From positions 1-64,000 of the forward strand of contig NW_020312107.1 in the NCBI RefSeq assembly GCF_002999335.1: 64,000 bases of DNA. Direction: 5' to 3'. The stretch's first letter is position 1. Each line of letters begins with the position of its first letter. This DNA is from Cyclospora cayetanensis (lineage: Eukaryota > Apicomplexa > Conoidasida > Eucoccidiorida > Eimeriidae). Of this stretch, positions 11,906 to 29,912 are shown piece after piece. The notes beneath the pieces were generated by a model. It was not told the DNA's origin. It saw nothing but the letters and a program-made list of their open reading frames with translations, and searched no databases. The translations under genes were made by a program, and so were the position numbers.

Positions 11906-14147
11906 CATCTTCTCCTGTGTATATGTGTGTTTGTATCTACATATATATATATATATATATTTGTTTGTTTGTGGTGTTTGTACACTTTCAGGTCTAGGGG
12001 GCCTTTCGGGGTCAAGCGTGTCTTCCTTCTTCGAGCTGTCGGAAATGACGGTTGTTGGAGCAGACACTGAATTTCTGGATGCCATGGCGAAGCTGCGGCT
12101 GCAGATGCCGGGGGACGATTGCATCTTGGGAGTCAACTTGGGCCCTATCATCCTCGACGTTGATCTGCCCATTCCTGCAGACGAGGTGTCTCTCCTGGAG
12201 GATCTGGATGAGGAGTTCAGGAAGCACAACGTAGTCAAGTCAGACAGTCTCGGGCCGCTTGTTACCACTGGCCTTGTGAAGCTGCCTCGACTGATGATCC
12301 CCTCCCCTGCCAAACGGCGCAAACAGCTGCAGCAGATGAAGGAACAGGGTCTAACAGGCGAACTCCCCGCAGACACAGTTGCAGCTTTCCTCTTTCCCCC
12401 CGTCAAAATTGAGGGTCTTGAACTGAGAATGGGCACTCCGCAGCTCATGTCCAACTATCTCAATGGTGTTCCTACTACGCTGGTTGTGAAGAGCAACGCC
12501 AGCACCACAAAAAACGAGCTCCTTATTCCTTTTTTCGACACTTTTCGAGTAGAAACTGTTATTCAAGGCACTGATAGGGCCTTCATCAAAGAGGTCCTGA
12601 TAAGCGTCAAGGTAGGTCGGTGGACCTATCGCGCCATGCCACGTCGTCTTGCTGCAAAATATGCGTGTACATATGTGAATATGTGTACATGCGCATGTGT
12701 ATGTACATGTATGTGTACATGTGCATGCATGTGTTTGTGTTTGTGGGTTTTGTGTGCGTTTGCCCTTGATAAGCCTCTTTTTGGAGCGTTTTTTCTCACC
12801 ATGGAGAGGGGCCTTTTTAGGACGCAGGAGGCGTCTGTCTGTCTGTGAGGGGGGAGAGGCGGATGAGCAGTCGAGGGATGTTCTTCATAGAGTGTATCTT
12901 CGACCGTCATAGCGTGTGCATGTTGCGTCTATTTTCTGTGTGGCTGCAGCTCCGCAATTTCCAGCCTGCCTTTGAGGCCATAGCGGTCTTTGAGAATCCC
13001 ACGGGCGCGACGGTGAAATTCAAGTTTGCTAAACTGGAGACGTTCTATAATGGGAGGTGTGTGAAGCCTGTCGCGAGCAGATGTGGCTGCCTCAGCGGAG
13101 TTGCATCTGAGTCGGAGGGGTGGGGGGCGAGAGACAGAGACAGGGAAGGGGGCTTGTTGCAAGAGGACGAGAGTGTAGCAAGGTGGCTTTCAAAAAAACA
13201 AAAGTGCTAGTTGCTATATATATGTATATGTATATGTATATTGAGAGAGAGAGACTGAGACGTTTGTGTGTGGGGGAAGCACCTGCCTCCAGGCAGGCAG
13301 ATGGTGTCTTCTTTCATGTGCCCCTGAATAGCTGTCCAGTTGAGAATTTCGATGGGCAGAGGAGGGGGAGGAAGGGGAGAGGATGCATGTCGCTCCCCAT
13401 ATTTTAATTTGGCAGAAAGCGGAGGAGGGGTGTTGGGGAGGGGGCAGAAGGGGGAATTTGTGTCTTGGTAGGGATCGACGCGACGACGGTTTGGGACTGC
13501 TGAACTTTTCTTGCAGGGGGTTTGTGTGTATTTGCTGCATGCGCCTGTCTCGCATGGTGGTGGTTGTGTCTGTACAGCTCGTTGGGTCCTATGGTGATCG
13601 ACAAGCGCGCGCATCCAGACATCATTGAACCTAACAAGATCAGCAAATCTTCCCCAGTCCCAGTCCAGCCGCAGCTTAAGGGTGGCACCTTCGCTCTTGT
13701 CCACAATATTCTCAAGAGGTTGGCAACTAACAGCACAGAGAAGCCGACTGTTCAGGTGAGAAGGCGCTCCTGAAATCCCTCTCTTGAGGGTGTGCGCTTC
13801 TCCACGTTTAGGGTCTGTTGTCTCTCATGTATTCTGCCCGCACCCCTGCAGTCAGTCTCTCTTTTGCCGCCGCCTTCGCCAGCCGCTTCGCGCGGGGAAG
13901 TCTGCTGCCGCTCTCCTCTCGACCATCTCGTAGCTCAGGAAAGAAAGGAGGGAGACAAGTGTCGGGGGGGCAGGGAGGGGGAATCTTGCTGACGGCATGA
14001 GACCTCCCTCCGATGGTTCTGGGATTTCTGCTGGGTGTGCCGTGCATGCAGGCCCGAGGCGAAGTGCACATAGAAATAGGGGATTTTGCTTGTCGCTTAG
14101 ATGTAGACATAAAGAACATTCCCTTGACCATTCCCCGCTTACGGTAG
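1347..14147 (+). CDS. Giant modular protein, LEA-2/DUF3712-like tandem modules (5' end probably missing)
   Basis: Nine exons join with matching phases: 1347-2040, 2711-4781, 5171-7490, 8175-10584, 11054-11372, 11992-12611, 12950-13056, 13578-13755, 14052-14147. They give 2,937 aa and end at TAG 14145. The first exon follows a good pyrimidine tract but enters in phase 2, so upstream exons are expected. Repeated motifs recur along the chain. One is W-x(3)-[AV]-x-[EQR]-G followed by a Pro-containing strand, as in [18 protein letters not shown] (nt ~9123), with copies at ~3765, ~6447 and ~10372. The second is NPLGPxxP (nt ~2001, ~3940; variants ~8287, ~9305, ~12995). The third is a TPxGLLxxxxLxV strand ending in IxGLG. 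NPxGxxxP followed by alternating hydrophobics resembles LEA-2/WHy and fungal DUF3712 domains, but that is inference. No signal peptide or membrane segment is visible in the part present. Function is unknown. Confidence 0.7.
2050..2365. repeat. Intronic GAGA / (AT)n / AAAGAGAG polypurine repeat
   Basis: This lies in the first visible intron (2041-2710) of the giant gene. A GA-rich polypurine run is followed by (AT)n at about 2149-2203, then AAAGAGAGAGATATA repeats. The flanking exons join in phase 0 across it, which supports intronic status. Confidence 0.9.
4784..5145. repeat. Intron 2 microsatellites (GT)n, CCCTCTCCTT, (AT)n
   Basis: The intron at 4782-5170 begins with GTGTGTGTG at the donor. 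It contains CCTTCCCTCCCCCC pyrimidine repeats at about 4878-4931 and (AT)n at about 5080-5140, and ends with ATATTTTTTTAG. The phase 1 join across it restores the reading [10 protein letters not shown]. Confidence 0.85.
7755..8040 (+). repeat. 12-bp intronic tandem repeat, consensus GTTTGCTGTGTA
   Basis: About 24 tandem copies of a 12-bp unit with TGTGTA/TGTGCA/TATGTA variants lie in the intron at 7491-8174 of the giant gene. Two forward frames are open through the array, giving VCCVVCC and LLCSLLCS peptides. The flanking exons join exactly in phase 2 (IAG-LETSLS) when the array is spliced out, so it is not coding. Confidence 0.92.
11670..11965. repeat. Intronic (TGTATG)n plus long (AT)n
   Basis: This lies in the intron 11373-11991 of the giant gene. 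GTATGTGTATATGT repeats are followed by about 110 bp of nearly pure AT from about 11795 to 11900, and a second (AT)n at 11939-11960. Reverse-frame ORFs rich in IYIYIY arise from it and are artefacts. Confidence 0.92.
12660..12750. repeat. Short GTACATGTG repeat in an intron
   Basis: Degenerate ACATATGTG/ACATGCGCATGTGTATGTACATG units lie in the intron 12612-12949 of the giant gene. They are related in sequence to the array near 1015-1100. Confidence 0.7.
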
Positions 14148-14149
14148 TA

Positions 14150-17100
14150 GCGCACTTCATGGCGAGAGCTGCGTCCCCTGCTGCCTTCGCTTCTTCATAG
14201 TAGGGCAGCGTTTTCTGAGCTCAGGCTGGATGTTAGGGTGTTTTTCTGTGTGTTGCTTCTGACTGTTGCGTTCTCTGGCGCGGTCTGACACGAGTGAGCG
14301 GGCGCTTTTCCTCTTGCTTCCTCGGGATGCGCATACGTCGTCGTACCTACTGCCCTCTTCGTTCGTCTGCATGCTTCCCTACTTGTTTATCGCCTAGCTA
14401 GTCCTACGGGGCTGGGCTTGTTTGTTCATACCCCAGGTCGATTGCATGCGTTGGCTCCCGAAGGCAGTGAATCCGCTTTCTAGGGTCGCGCCGGAGGGGG
14501 AGGGGAAAACGCTTATCTCGGTTGGATGTGACACGCGAGCTACATGCCCCCTGCACTCTATCTAGTGGATTTTAGGGGATCTCGCGACACAGGGTTCCTG
14601 CTGCTGAGCAAGTGCTGTATTCACAGGACCCCGTGTTCCCCAGGAATGCTCACTAATCGCTCCGCCCCCTCCCCAAAGCCGAATACCAGCGGCCACACCT
14701 TGTTGGCCACTGACGGCAGCTGTTTGCACTTTGTTTTAGAGTAGCAGTCTTCCATGTGCCAGGCTCTGCGCAGTAGGCGCAGAAGAAGGGGTTCTTGTGA
14801 GGCCCTGCTGCGCTCCTCTCGTGAGCAGCGTATCATGGATACGCTGCAGTCAGCACCCCTCAGCTCTTTCTTGATCCCTACTGATACAGCTTCCCAGTTG
14901 ATTAGCAGCCGCCATCCCTCTGTTTACGAACAGGCCCACGGGGATCTGCTGCGTCTCGAGTTGCAGTGACGTCAACAGAACAAGCTGCACGGAACGTGTG
15001 CACCGAAGATATTTCTACCATGCTCGAGTCAGAATATAGGCATCTACATACATATATATATATATATATGGCAGTACCGCTCTTTAGGTCTTGGCCGCCG
15101 TAGGGAACAAGTATCATTCACAGGGTTTTTATTTGGGAAATAGTCAATTATTTAGAGAAAAATTGCCTCTAGATCGTAGCGCTGCAGGGCGCTTGCGTCA
15201 TGCAAGGAACGATGCAACAGCGGTGCCAGCAGGGAGCCCGTCCCCCGTAGAGACAGCGCGCTGCAACCCACTGCCCCTTCTACCTCTACCACGGGATATT
15301 TGCACTGGACGGAAAAGGGGGCAGCGCAGCTGCAAATCCTGGGGGCAGGAACAGCACATCAAAGCTCAGAGGCCCTCTAGGGTCGAATGGTGGTGCGCTT
15401 GCTCGTGGTGTGCGTACACCCACAGTGACACTAACGCCAGTCGCTTTTAACGTCCAGTTCGAGTATTTTCTGGGGATCTTCAAAAGCAGTGTGCCCCTTG
15501 TCAAGGCTGGGGAGTGGGGCTATTTGCTTTGCAGGCTACCACACAGGCGTGCCTTGACTCAAAAATCCTGGTGTCTGGCGTTCTCCCTCCAGGGGAGCGT
15601 AGTGGCGCGGCTGTACAGAACGCTTGGCCCATCTCCTCGAGAGAACCGACGCAGTGCTTTTTCGGAAGAGCACACCAGAACGCATCTTTCTGCAGAGCCT
15701 GGTGTTCTCCTAACATCCCTCCTGCCCTGTACCGATGACCGATACTCAAGATTGGCTACAGAGCGATAGTGTGTACACTGCAATCTGAAATTTTTGTAGG
15801 GAGACATTTGACTTCGGATTCGCACACTGACTACTGTAGAAACTACTTGAGTTTTGATGAATTAGAATTCTCTCTTTTCCTGCCGGCGCTCCTCAGACTT
15901 CCTGTCAGGAGGGGAGACGCGTAGCTTGGGTGTGCGTATTTGCACTCTGGTCTGAGCGTTCACATTCCACTAGTTGCCCAGAACAGCAAGCAAAGAATGC
16001 GCGAAACCTTGCACCTTGTATCAAACAGGAATGAGAGAAATCGATTACTCAATGTTGTACCGATTCTAGGCTAGACACAAGCAGTGGACCAGGAAGCGCG
16101 CAAGTGTAGGCTGTCCCGCTACAAGCAGGGGTGTAAATAAGGTAAAGCTTCCATCCTGAAAATCGCAGCAGGGAGCCGCATCCTGCCACGTTTTTGTGCA
16201 CCAACTCTACCTGCGCGCCGTGTGTGGCCTCACGGTGTAGCCTCGCCACTGCCAACGCGTGCAATTATTACCTTCATCTCCGTCGCTTGCATGCATGCCA
16301 CCTATGCTTCACATGTCAGAGAGAAAGGGTCACTAGCGGTCTTCTACTCCCTGTCAAAGGGGGCCACTGGCGGCGTGCATCAGCCGCGCCCCTCTAAACC
16401 GGCTACTTGCTGCGCAGGAAGCTAGGGATATAAGAGGAACGGAGAGAGAGCCAGCGACAACGATGTGCTTCAAATGAAAACTCTAGCGCAAAAGTGAACA
16501 CAAAACGAACCCCACCGATGACCGATGGCTCCTCTCTCTCTCTCTCTGCAGTTGTTGCCATACGTGTCTGAGAGCACCGATCCGCAACAGCATCCATGGC
16601 CCACGAACGCCAAGCCGATTTCTTTACACACTAGTCCCTACATAAAACTGCTACCAACGACACGAGCAGCAGCATATTACCCAGACACAGGAAGCGACAG
16701 CCGCCAGTTGTACGGCGGCGTTTCCCATTTAGCCACAAGGGAGGGCACTGCCCTTCTCAAGCGTTTCTGCGACGAGAGGCACCTGTCAGGCCGATATCTA
16801 GGTACTTTCGTCGCCTAAAACGAGCTACCACCAACACCTTGGCACAGGTGAGCTCGCAGCGCGTTCATGTTTTGTAGGTGCCTTGGTTCCTAGGTCACCT
16901 GCGGCTTGGAAGGAGGAGCAAGCCTGCTGTAGGCCTCCTCTTCCCACGCCTGTCTGCGGAACACCTTTCAGACCAAACATGCAGCACTATATCTCTACGA
17001 AATATCCGTATTGTGCCTCTTCTCATGAGTCAAAAAACCCCCACTGAGTCACACTGGTTCCTCGCCGGCTGGCAGCCCTCCTTGGCTCACCCACACGGAC

Positions 17101-17433
17101 GCAGCTAGTATATGCAAATACAGCCGGTTGCGCGAGTCTCCAGCTTTTCCTCTATCTTTCGGCCATTGCGGAGTACAGACGCATCGGAGGCACCCGGGAG
17201 TTTCAAAAGCAGGGGATCGTTTCGGCAGTTTGAGTTTGTCGCTCTCCCTCTCGGGGAAACGCAGACGTGGCCGTTCTCGCTGCCGTGGCTCTCCTCGCAT
17301 GAACGGGGGGTGGCAATTTTAGACGGCAGAGGCCTTGTTAACTCGCCGGCGCGCGTTAAAGGGAGCAAAAGTGCTTTCCAGTACAGCTGCTCATGCCGCG
17401 AAGTGTACAGACAGCCCAATGAGCGCCTCCTGA
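14150..17433. other. Gene-poor spacer between the giant gene and the TBC gene
   Basis: I see no convincing coding exon here. ORFs are short and lack consistent splice joins. The stretch should hold the 3' UTR of the upstream gene. It contains a small (AT)n at 15049-15070 and may include 5' exons of the TBC gene: a forward frame is open at 17112-17522 with reasonably protein-like composition, but I could not connect it. Confidence 0.6.
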
Positions 17434-17550
17434 GGACGCGCAGTCCGCTGCAGCCGCAGCGTGCACCGACCCCGCAAACTGCCATTGCTGCAGCTTCTTC
17501 GGCTGCAAATAGCGGCGCCTAGCGGCTGTCGGTGTAGCCGCTGCGACCAG

Positions 17551-25356
<7,806 letters not shown>

Positions 25357-25929
25357 GCAGTCCCCTTGGCCTCATCCGTTCCCTGTGTGCTTCCAGCCTT
25401 TCCACTATTCTGGCAAGCTCAAACGCGCTTCTGTTGACTGTGGGCTTTAAACCCGCGGCTAACGTGGCAGCTCTTGGCCTTTTTAGCTTGTGTTTGCACT
25501 CTGGGAGGCGGTCTCCCTGGCGTTTAGTTGTGGCGCTTGTGCATTCGTGGTGGGAATGAAGGCACTTGTAACTTCCATAGGGGGGAGATAGAAGAGACCA
25601 AGCCCTCCCTGTCAAGCCTCTACTGAGGCTTCATAATAAGAGAGGACACAGGAGCCGTGGCTTTGGCAGGAGGGCGCAAGAAAAGTCTTATTTAGGCGCT
25701 CACTCTACATTCTTTGGTAGTGGCAGGGAAACCTCTACAGCTCTTCCGTACGCTGCGCTTTTTATGCGCCCATCTAGACTCCTAAAGATAAAACACCCAC
25801 GAGCCCAACAGAGGGGGAGGAGAAGTGGAGGGGGAAGGGGGGCTAAGGGGTTCCCCCCCCTCCCTCTCCCCCCGCGTACATATAGCCTTCTTAGGTGCCT
25901 TTATGTCTGGGGTGCAGTACCCCTCCAAA
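25357..25929. other. Intergenic spacer between convergent TBC and WD40 genes
   Basis: The two genes converge here. I see no coding sequence. The stretch must hold both 3' UTRs, and includes a G-rich/C-rich segment at about 25810-25872. Confidence 0.6.
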
Positions 25930-28070
25930 TCAGCCGAGCTCAAGACATGCAAGGTGACCATCATCCCCCCCCGCAAGAATAGCCGACGTAGTGGCTATTC
26001 CGTCGCCGCCTTCAGACGGCATTTTCTCGACCGTTCTCACAGTCTGCACAGCTCCCCGACTGCTGCACCCGTACCCCCAGCATGCAGCTGCCCCCGAAGG
26101 CACCCGCTGGCGGGAAAGGGGGCCCCCTCCCTGTACACCCCGCTGGCCAGCCATCATGTCGAGCAGGTAGAGGGCCCCGTCTGCTGCACCTGCACAAACG
26201 AGGCCCGCGCAGTCATCCAGGGGGGCCCCACAGAGGAGGCCCCCCCTCCCTGCATTGACGGATGCCACCGGGCGGCAGCAGTCCGAAGGGGCCCCCCCTC
26301 CCGAAGGGGGGCCCCTGCGCCCCCCGTTCTTCGCTGCCTTGACGCACCGAAGGTCCCACAGCTTGCAGCACCCATCGGCTCCCAGAGTGCAGAGCGTGGA
26401 AGCAGCCAGAGCACCGCCTCCCCCTCCGAGGGGCAGGAGAGTGTTGATCGAGGCAGCATGCGCTTGCGCCGAAGACACGGGGGAGGGGAGACACCGCAGA
26501 TCGAACACGCATAGCCGTCCATCTGCCCTCCCGCCGGAAGCCAGAAGCGGAACAAAGCCTCCCCCGCAGCCGCTGATCGGCGCTTCTTCCCTTCTCGCCG
26601 CGAGGGGCAGGAGCAGCTGAAGATCCCCAACGGCTCCCCTGTGGGCGGAGGGAGTCTGCGCAACGATTTCCCCCGCGTTGAGATCCCACGCAGTGATCGC
26701 CCCCTTCTTGCTGCCAGCAGCGGCGAAGGCGTTCAGCCACACAACCTGGAGCAACGGGGAGAGGGCCCCTAGAGCACCCGGCTCCCCCACATCCACTGCG
26801 GGAAGCTCGAGCAGCTGCCTTCCCCTGACGAGACTCCACAGACGAAGCGTGCCATCGTAGCCGCAAGAGGCACCACGCATGCCGCGAACAAGCACCTGGC
26901 TTACACCTGCAAGATGCCCAGGAGCAAGTTCCTTGCAGCAGCGCGCAGGGTTTGTGCTCGCTTTGCAGACTGCCGTTGCTTCGGGAAGGCAAGCGGGGTA
27001 GGGGTTCTTCAAGGCAGCAGCAGCAGCAGCAGTAGCAGCAGCAGGTGTGGTCGGCTGCTCCTGGGAGGAGGCTGCGCGAGTGAGAAAAAGTGCTTTCCTC
27101 GAGGCGACTCCCCGGGAGGAGACAGCGCAAGGGCTCGTGCGAGCGCTTGCCTTCTGCTGCCACAAACAAACCTTCCCGTCCATGCCTCCCGAAAGCAACT
27201 GACCGTCCTCGCAATACGCACACGACGTCACCCAGTCAGAGTGACCACCCGAGGCACCGTACAGCTCACACACAAGCGACCCCTCCGCTTCCCCCCCCGG
27301 AAGAGCAAACACACGGATCCCCCCGTCTGCGCTGCCCGTAGCGCAGTACTTTTCTGAGAGATACACAGACACACAGCAGACAAAAAACAGCACACAAAAA
27401 TACAGCATACAAAAACCGGGAACAAAAAAACAGCAGACAAAAAAACAGCAGACAAAAACCGGGAACAAAAAAACAGCAGACAAAAAAACAGCATACAAAA
27501 AAACAGCATACAACACACACAAGCACGCAAAAAAGACGAATCCTCAAGAGCCAGAGGAGGATGCAAAAAGCTTAAAAACAGCAAAAAAGGCGCTGTACCC
27601 CCAGCCCTCAAAGACAGCTAGCTACGGGAGAATCCCTCTTCTTCTTCTCCCCGCCTCAAGAAAAGCGCCTCGCGAAGCACTGGGGAGAGGAGGGAGGAGG
27701 GTAGGAGGAAAAAAGATCACGAGAGAAGAAGGCACAAAGCGTCAGGACGGGTGGAGCGGGGGTGGGGGGAAGAAGCCTCACTTGAGGGGTGTACATCCAC
27801 GCAGAGGATCGACCTGTCATGCCCGTTGGGGAGAACGGCTGCAGCAGTTGGACCTGTCTGTACAGCTTGAACATTCGCCACTGCGCAGAGAGTGCGACAG
27901 GCAGGGACGAAGTCTGAAGGCGTCTCTCCCGGAGCTGCTGTGGGTTGGTCAGAAGGTCTGTGGGGAGTTGGCAAGCCAGGCTGTCGGCGCTGCTGCGTCG
28001 ACTTTGTGCTCGAGAGGGCAGCAGCAGCTGAGGCTTCTAGACAACGGGGTGTACCGGGGGGTGGCTGCAT
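25930..28070 (-). CDS. WD40 repeat protein
   Basis: Two minus-strand exons, 28070-27782 and 27353-25930, join in phase 1 across a 428-bp intron and give 570 aa. The join falls inside the first blade and reads GHDRSILCVDVHPS-KKYCATGSADG, a normal WD40 blade, which supports the splice. Further blades follow: GHSDWVTSCAY..MDGKVCLW, GASCGYDGTLRLWSL, GAITAWDL, ADGRLCVFDLR, GADGCCKLWDLR, AADGALYLLDM and GGDDGHLACLEL. That gives seven or eight blades, enough for a closed propeller acting as a protein-interaction scaffold. I do not recognise an orthologue group. The N-terminal ~70 residues are Pro/Ala/Ser-rich. The start ATG at 28070 is the first in its frame, but an AATGCAG acceptor-like sequence overlaps it, so an upstream exon is possible. 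Confidence 0.8.
27362..27525. repeat. Intronic AACAGCAGACAAAAA / ACCGGGAACAAAAA tandem repeat
   Basis: The intron of the WD40 gene contains repeated AACAGCAGACAAAA, AACAGCATACAAAA and ACCGGGAACAAAA units. The minus strand is open through it (VFLSAVFLFPVF-type peptide), but the phase-consistent splice removes it. Confidence 0.85.
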
Positions 28071-29128
28071 TGTTTCAGAGGGTACGCAGCTTTCCGTCCG
28101 GCAAAACGCAGCCAGAAAAACTCGGAAGTGAGAAGAGTCGGCCGTTTCTGTTTAGTAGAATGCAGACTTCCTGAGGGAGGAAGGGGGGAAGCGCAGCGAT
28201 GGAGACGTCGGAGGAGTAACAGGCGCTACTGCAACACGCCTTTGAGAGGGGAGCACTCGTGAAACGCGCAGAAGGGGGAAGGGTTGTTGCTGTTGTGGCT
28301 GTTTTTGTTGTTGTGCTTTCTCTTTTTTGCTGGAATGCAGTAGAAGAAAGGGAGGTGAGGAGGGGCGGTGCTGCTGCTGCGGTGAACTGCAGCTTTTCGC
28401 TCGTGGATTTCCAGTGCAGATAAACACGCAGAAGCGAGGCTTGCCTCCCCTCCAGAAGTTGCGAGAGAGGCTCAGGGGGGGAGTTCCCCGCTAATCTGGG
28501 TATGTATGTGGAGCATGAGAGAGAGAGAAGGAGAAAGAGAGATCGGGAGTACAAGGGATGCCGTGCCGCCCTTGTGTGTGTGTGTGTGTGTCTGTGTGTC
28601 TGTGTGTAAGAAAGATGTACAGAGAAAGGTATCTACCCACACTCCGCAGGAGAAACAAGGATCCTTTCATGCGCAGCTGACTCCCAAAGCACCGTCCAGT
28701 CGATGAAACAGAAGGGTTATTAAATATATTGGCAGGCAGTAGCGTTACAGGTTCAACACACACCCGCACGAATACATAAAAAACACCTGCACACACATAC
28801 TCATACGCATATACATGCTCATATACATGCTCATATGCATTCATATATACATATCTATACATACATGCGCTGAAACACCCCCAGGCACAATTAGCCCCCC
28901 CTAGACACAGAAAAAGAGACGCAAAGTTTCTTTCCTTGTTAGCTCGAAGTGCGGCATGCAAGAGAGGCGGGAAATGCGAGACTAGCTGCTAGCAGCCACA
29001 GCTAAGACTCCTTCTGGTTGTGTAATCCAGTGAACGGAGGGCCCCCAAAGGCGCAGGAAAGAAGGAGGGAGGGCCCCTTCAATGAAATTTTGCAGCTGCA
29101 TGCTGCACGCTGTTGCACCGCTGCCGCC

Positions 29129-29160
<32 letters not shown>

Positions 29161-29912
29161 CCCTGCAGCTTGCGCTTTGCTGCTGCTGCTGGAGGCGCAG
29201 CGGAAGCTTTGCAAGGCATGATAGATACACCCTCGCACATGGCATTAAAACATATTTACGAGGCAGCCTTGAGAGGAGAGCGCGACTGCGGGTAAGACGC
29301 CCTCTTACCTCTCTCTACAGATTGCAGCAGATCTCGCAGCTGCCGCTGCAGCAGTTGCAGGCGCGACGGCAGCAGCGCAGTAGAGAGGAACCACACAACG
29401 AGTGACAGTGGTAGCAGCGGCGAAAAGGGCTTTTTTCTGTCTCCGATCTTTCGCATTTCTTAGGCCGTGTTGGATTGTTTCGCTGTCTCGAGGGAGGAGG
29501 GAGAGCTCCTCTCATTAGTAGCGACTGCTGCTGGGGTAGCGGTCGGAACGCGGACGGAAGGGCCCCCTCTGTCTGCCGACGCCTCTCTCGTGCAATATTC
29601 AATCTTTTTGCTTTTTGTAGCGACCAGTAGCTCTCATCAGCGCTCCATTATTATTAGGGGGGCAGCAGCAGCTGCGCGCCATGCCCGTCCAAGCGAGAAC
29701 GACGACGAGCAGGAGCAGGGGGACTGACTGACTGTCTGACTGACTGTCTGACTGACCGTCTGACTGACCGTCTGACTGACTGTCTGTCATCTCATCATCC
29801 TGTCATCTCATCATCCTTTAAGGAATCTGCGCGCCTGTGCCGCAGGGCAAAACGCTGCACCGCAGCTTCGCATGCCACACTCCCGCCTCATGAGTCTCCT
29901 CAGCACCCAGCG
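28071..29912. other. Divergent intergenic region with several microsatellites
   Basis: This lies between the start of the WD40 gene (minus) and the CENP-C-like gene (plus), so it should hold both promoters. Visible repeats are (GT)n at 28572-28607, CATATACATGCT units at about 28800-28865, (CAG)n at 29130-29159 and GACTGACTGTCT units at 29725-29790. The CAG run and the short two-exon ORF at 29239-29405 may be 5' exons of the following gene. Otherwise I see no gene. Confidence 0.6.
29239..29405 (+). CDS. Possible small two-exon ORF (45 aa)
   Basis: ATG 29239 opens 29239-29291, which ends at a GGGTAAGA donor. A CTCTCTCTACAG acceptor leads to 29321-29405, ending in TGA, and the join is in phase 2. 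The product begins MALKHIYEAALRGERDCG and ends in a Gln/Arg-rich helix. It could be a leader exon of the gene at 29913, an upstream ORF, or chance. The support is splice grammar only. Confidence 0.2.

Noticed and set aside
11627..12454. Minus-strand 275-aa ORF
   Set aside because: Half is translated (AT)n and (TGTATG)n repeat, and the rest is antisense to a phase-matched exon of the giant gene.
27782..28174. Plus-strand ORF of 130 aa
   Set aside because: It overlaps the first WD40 exon on the opposite strand. The minus reading has a WD40 blade completed by a phase-correct splice, whereas the plus ORF has no family signal.
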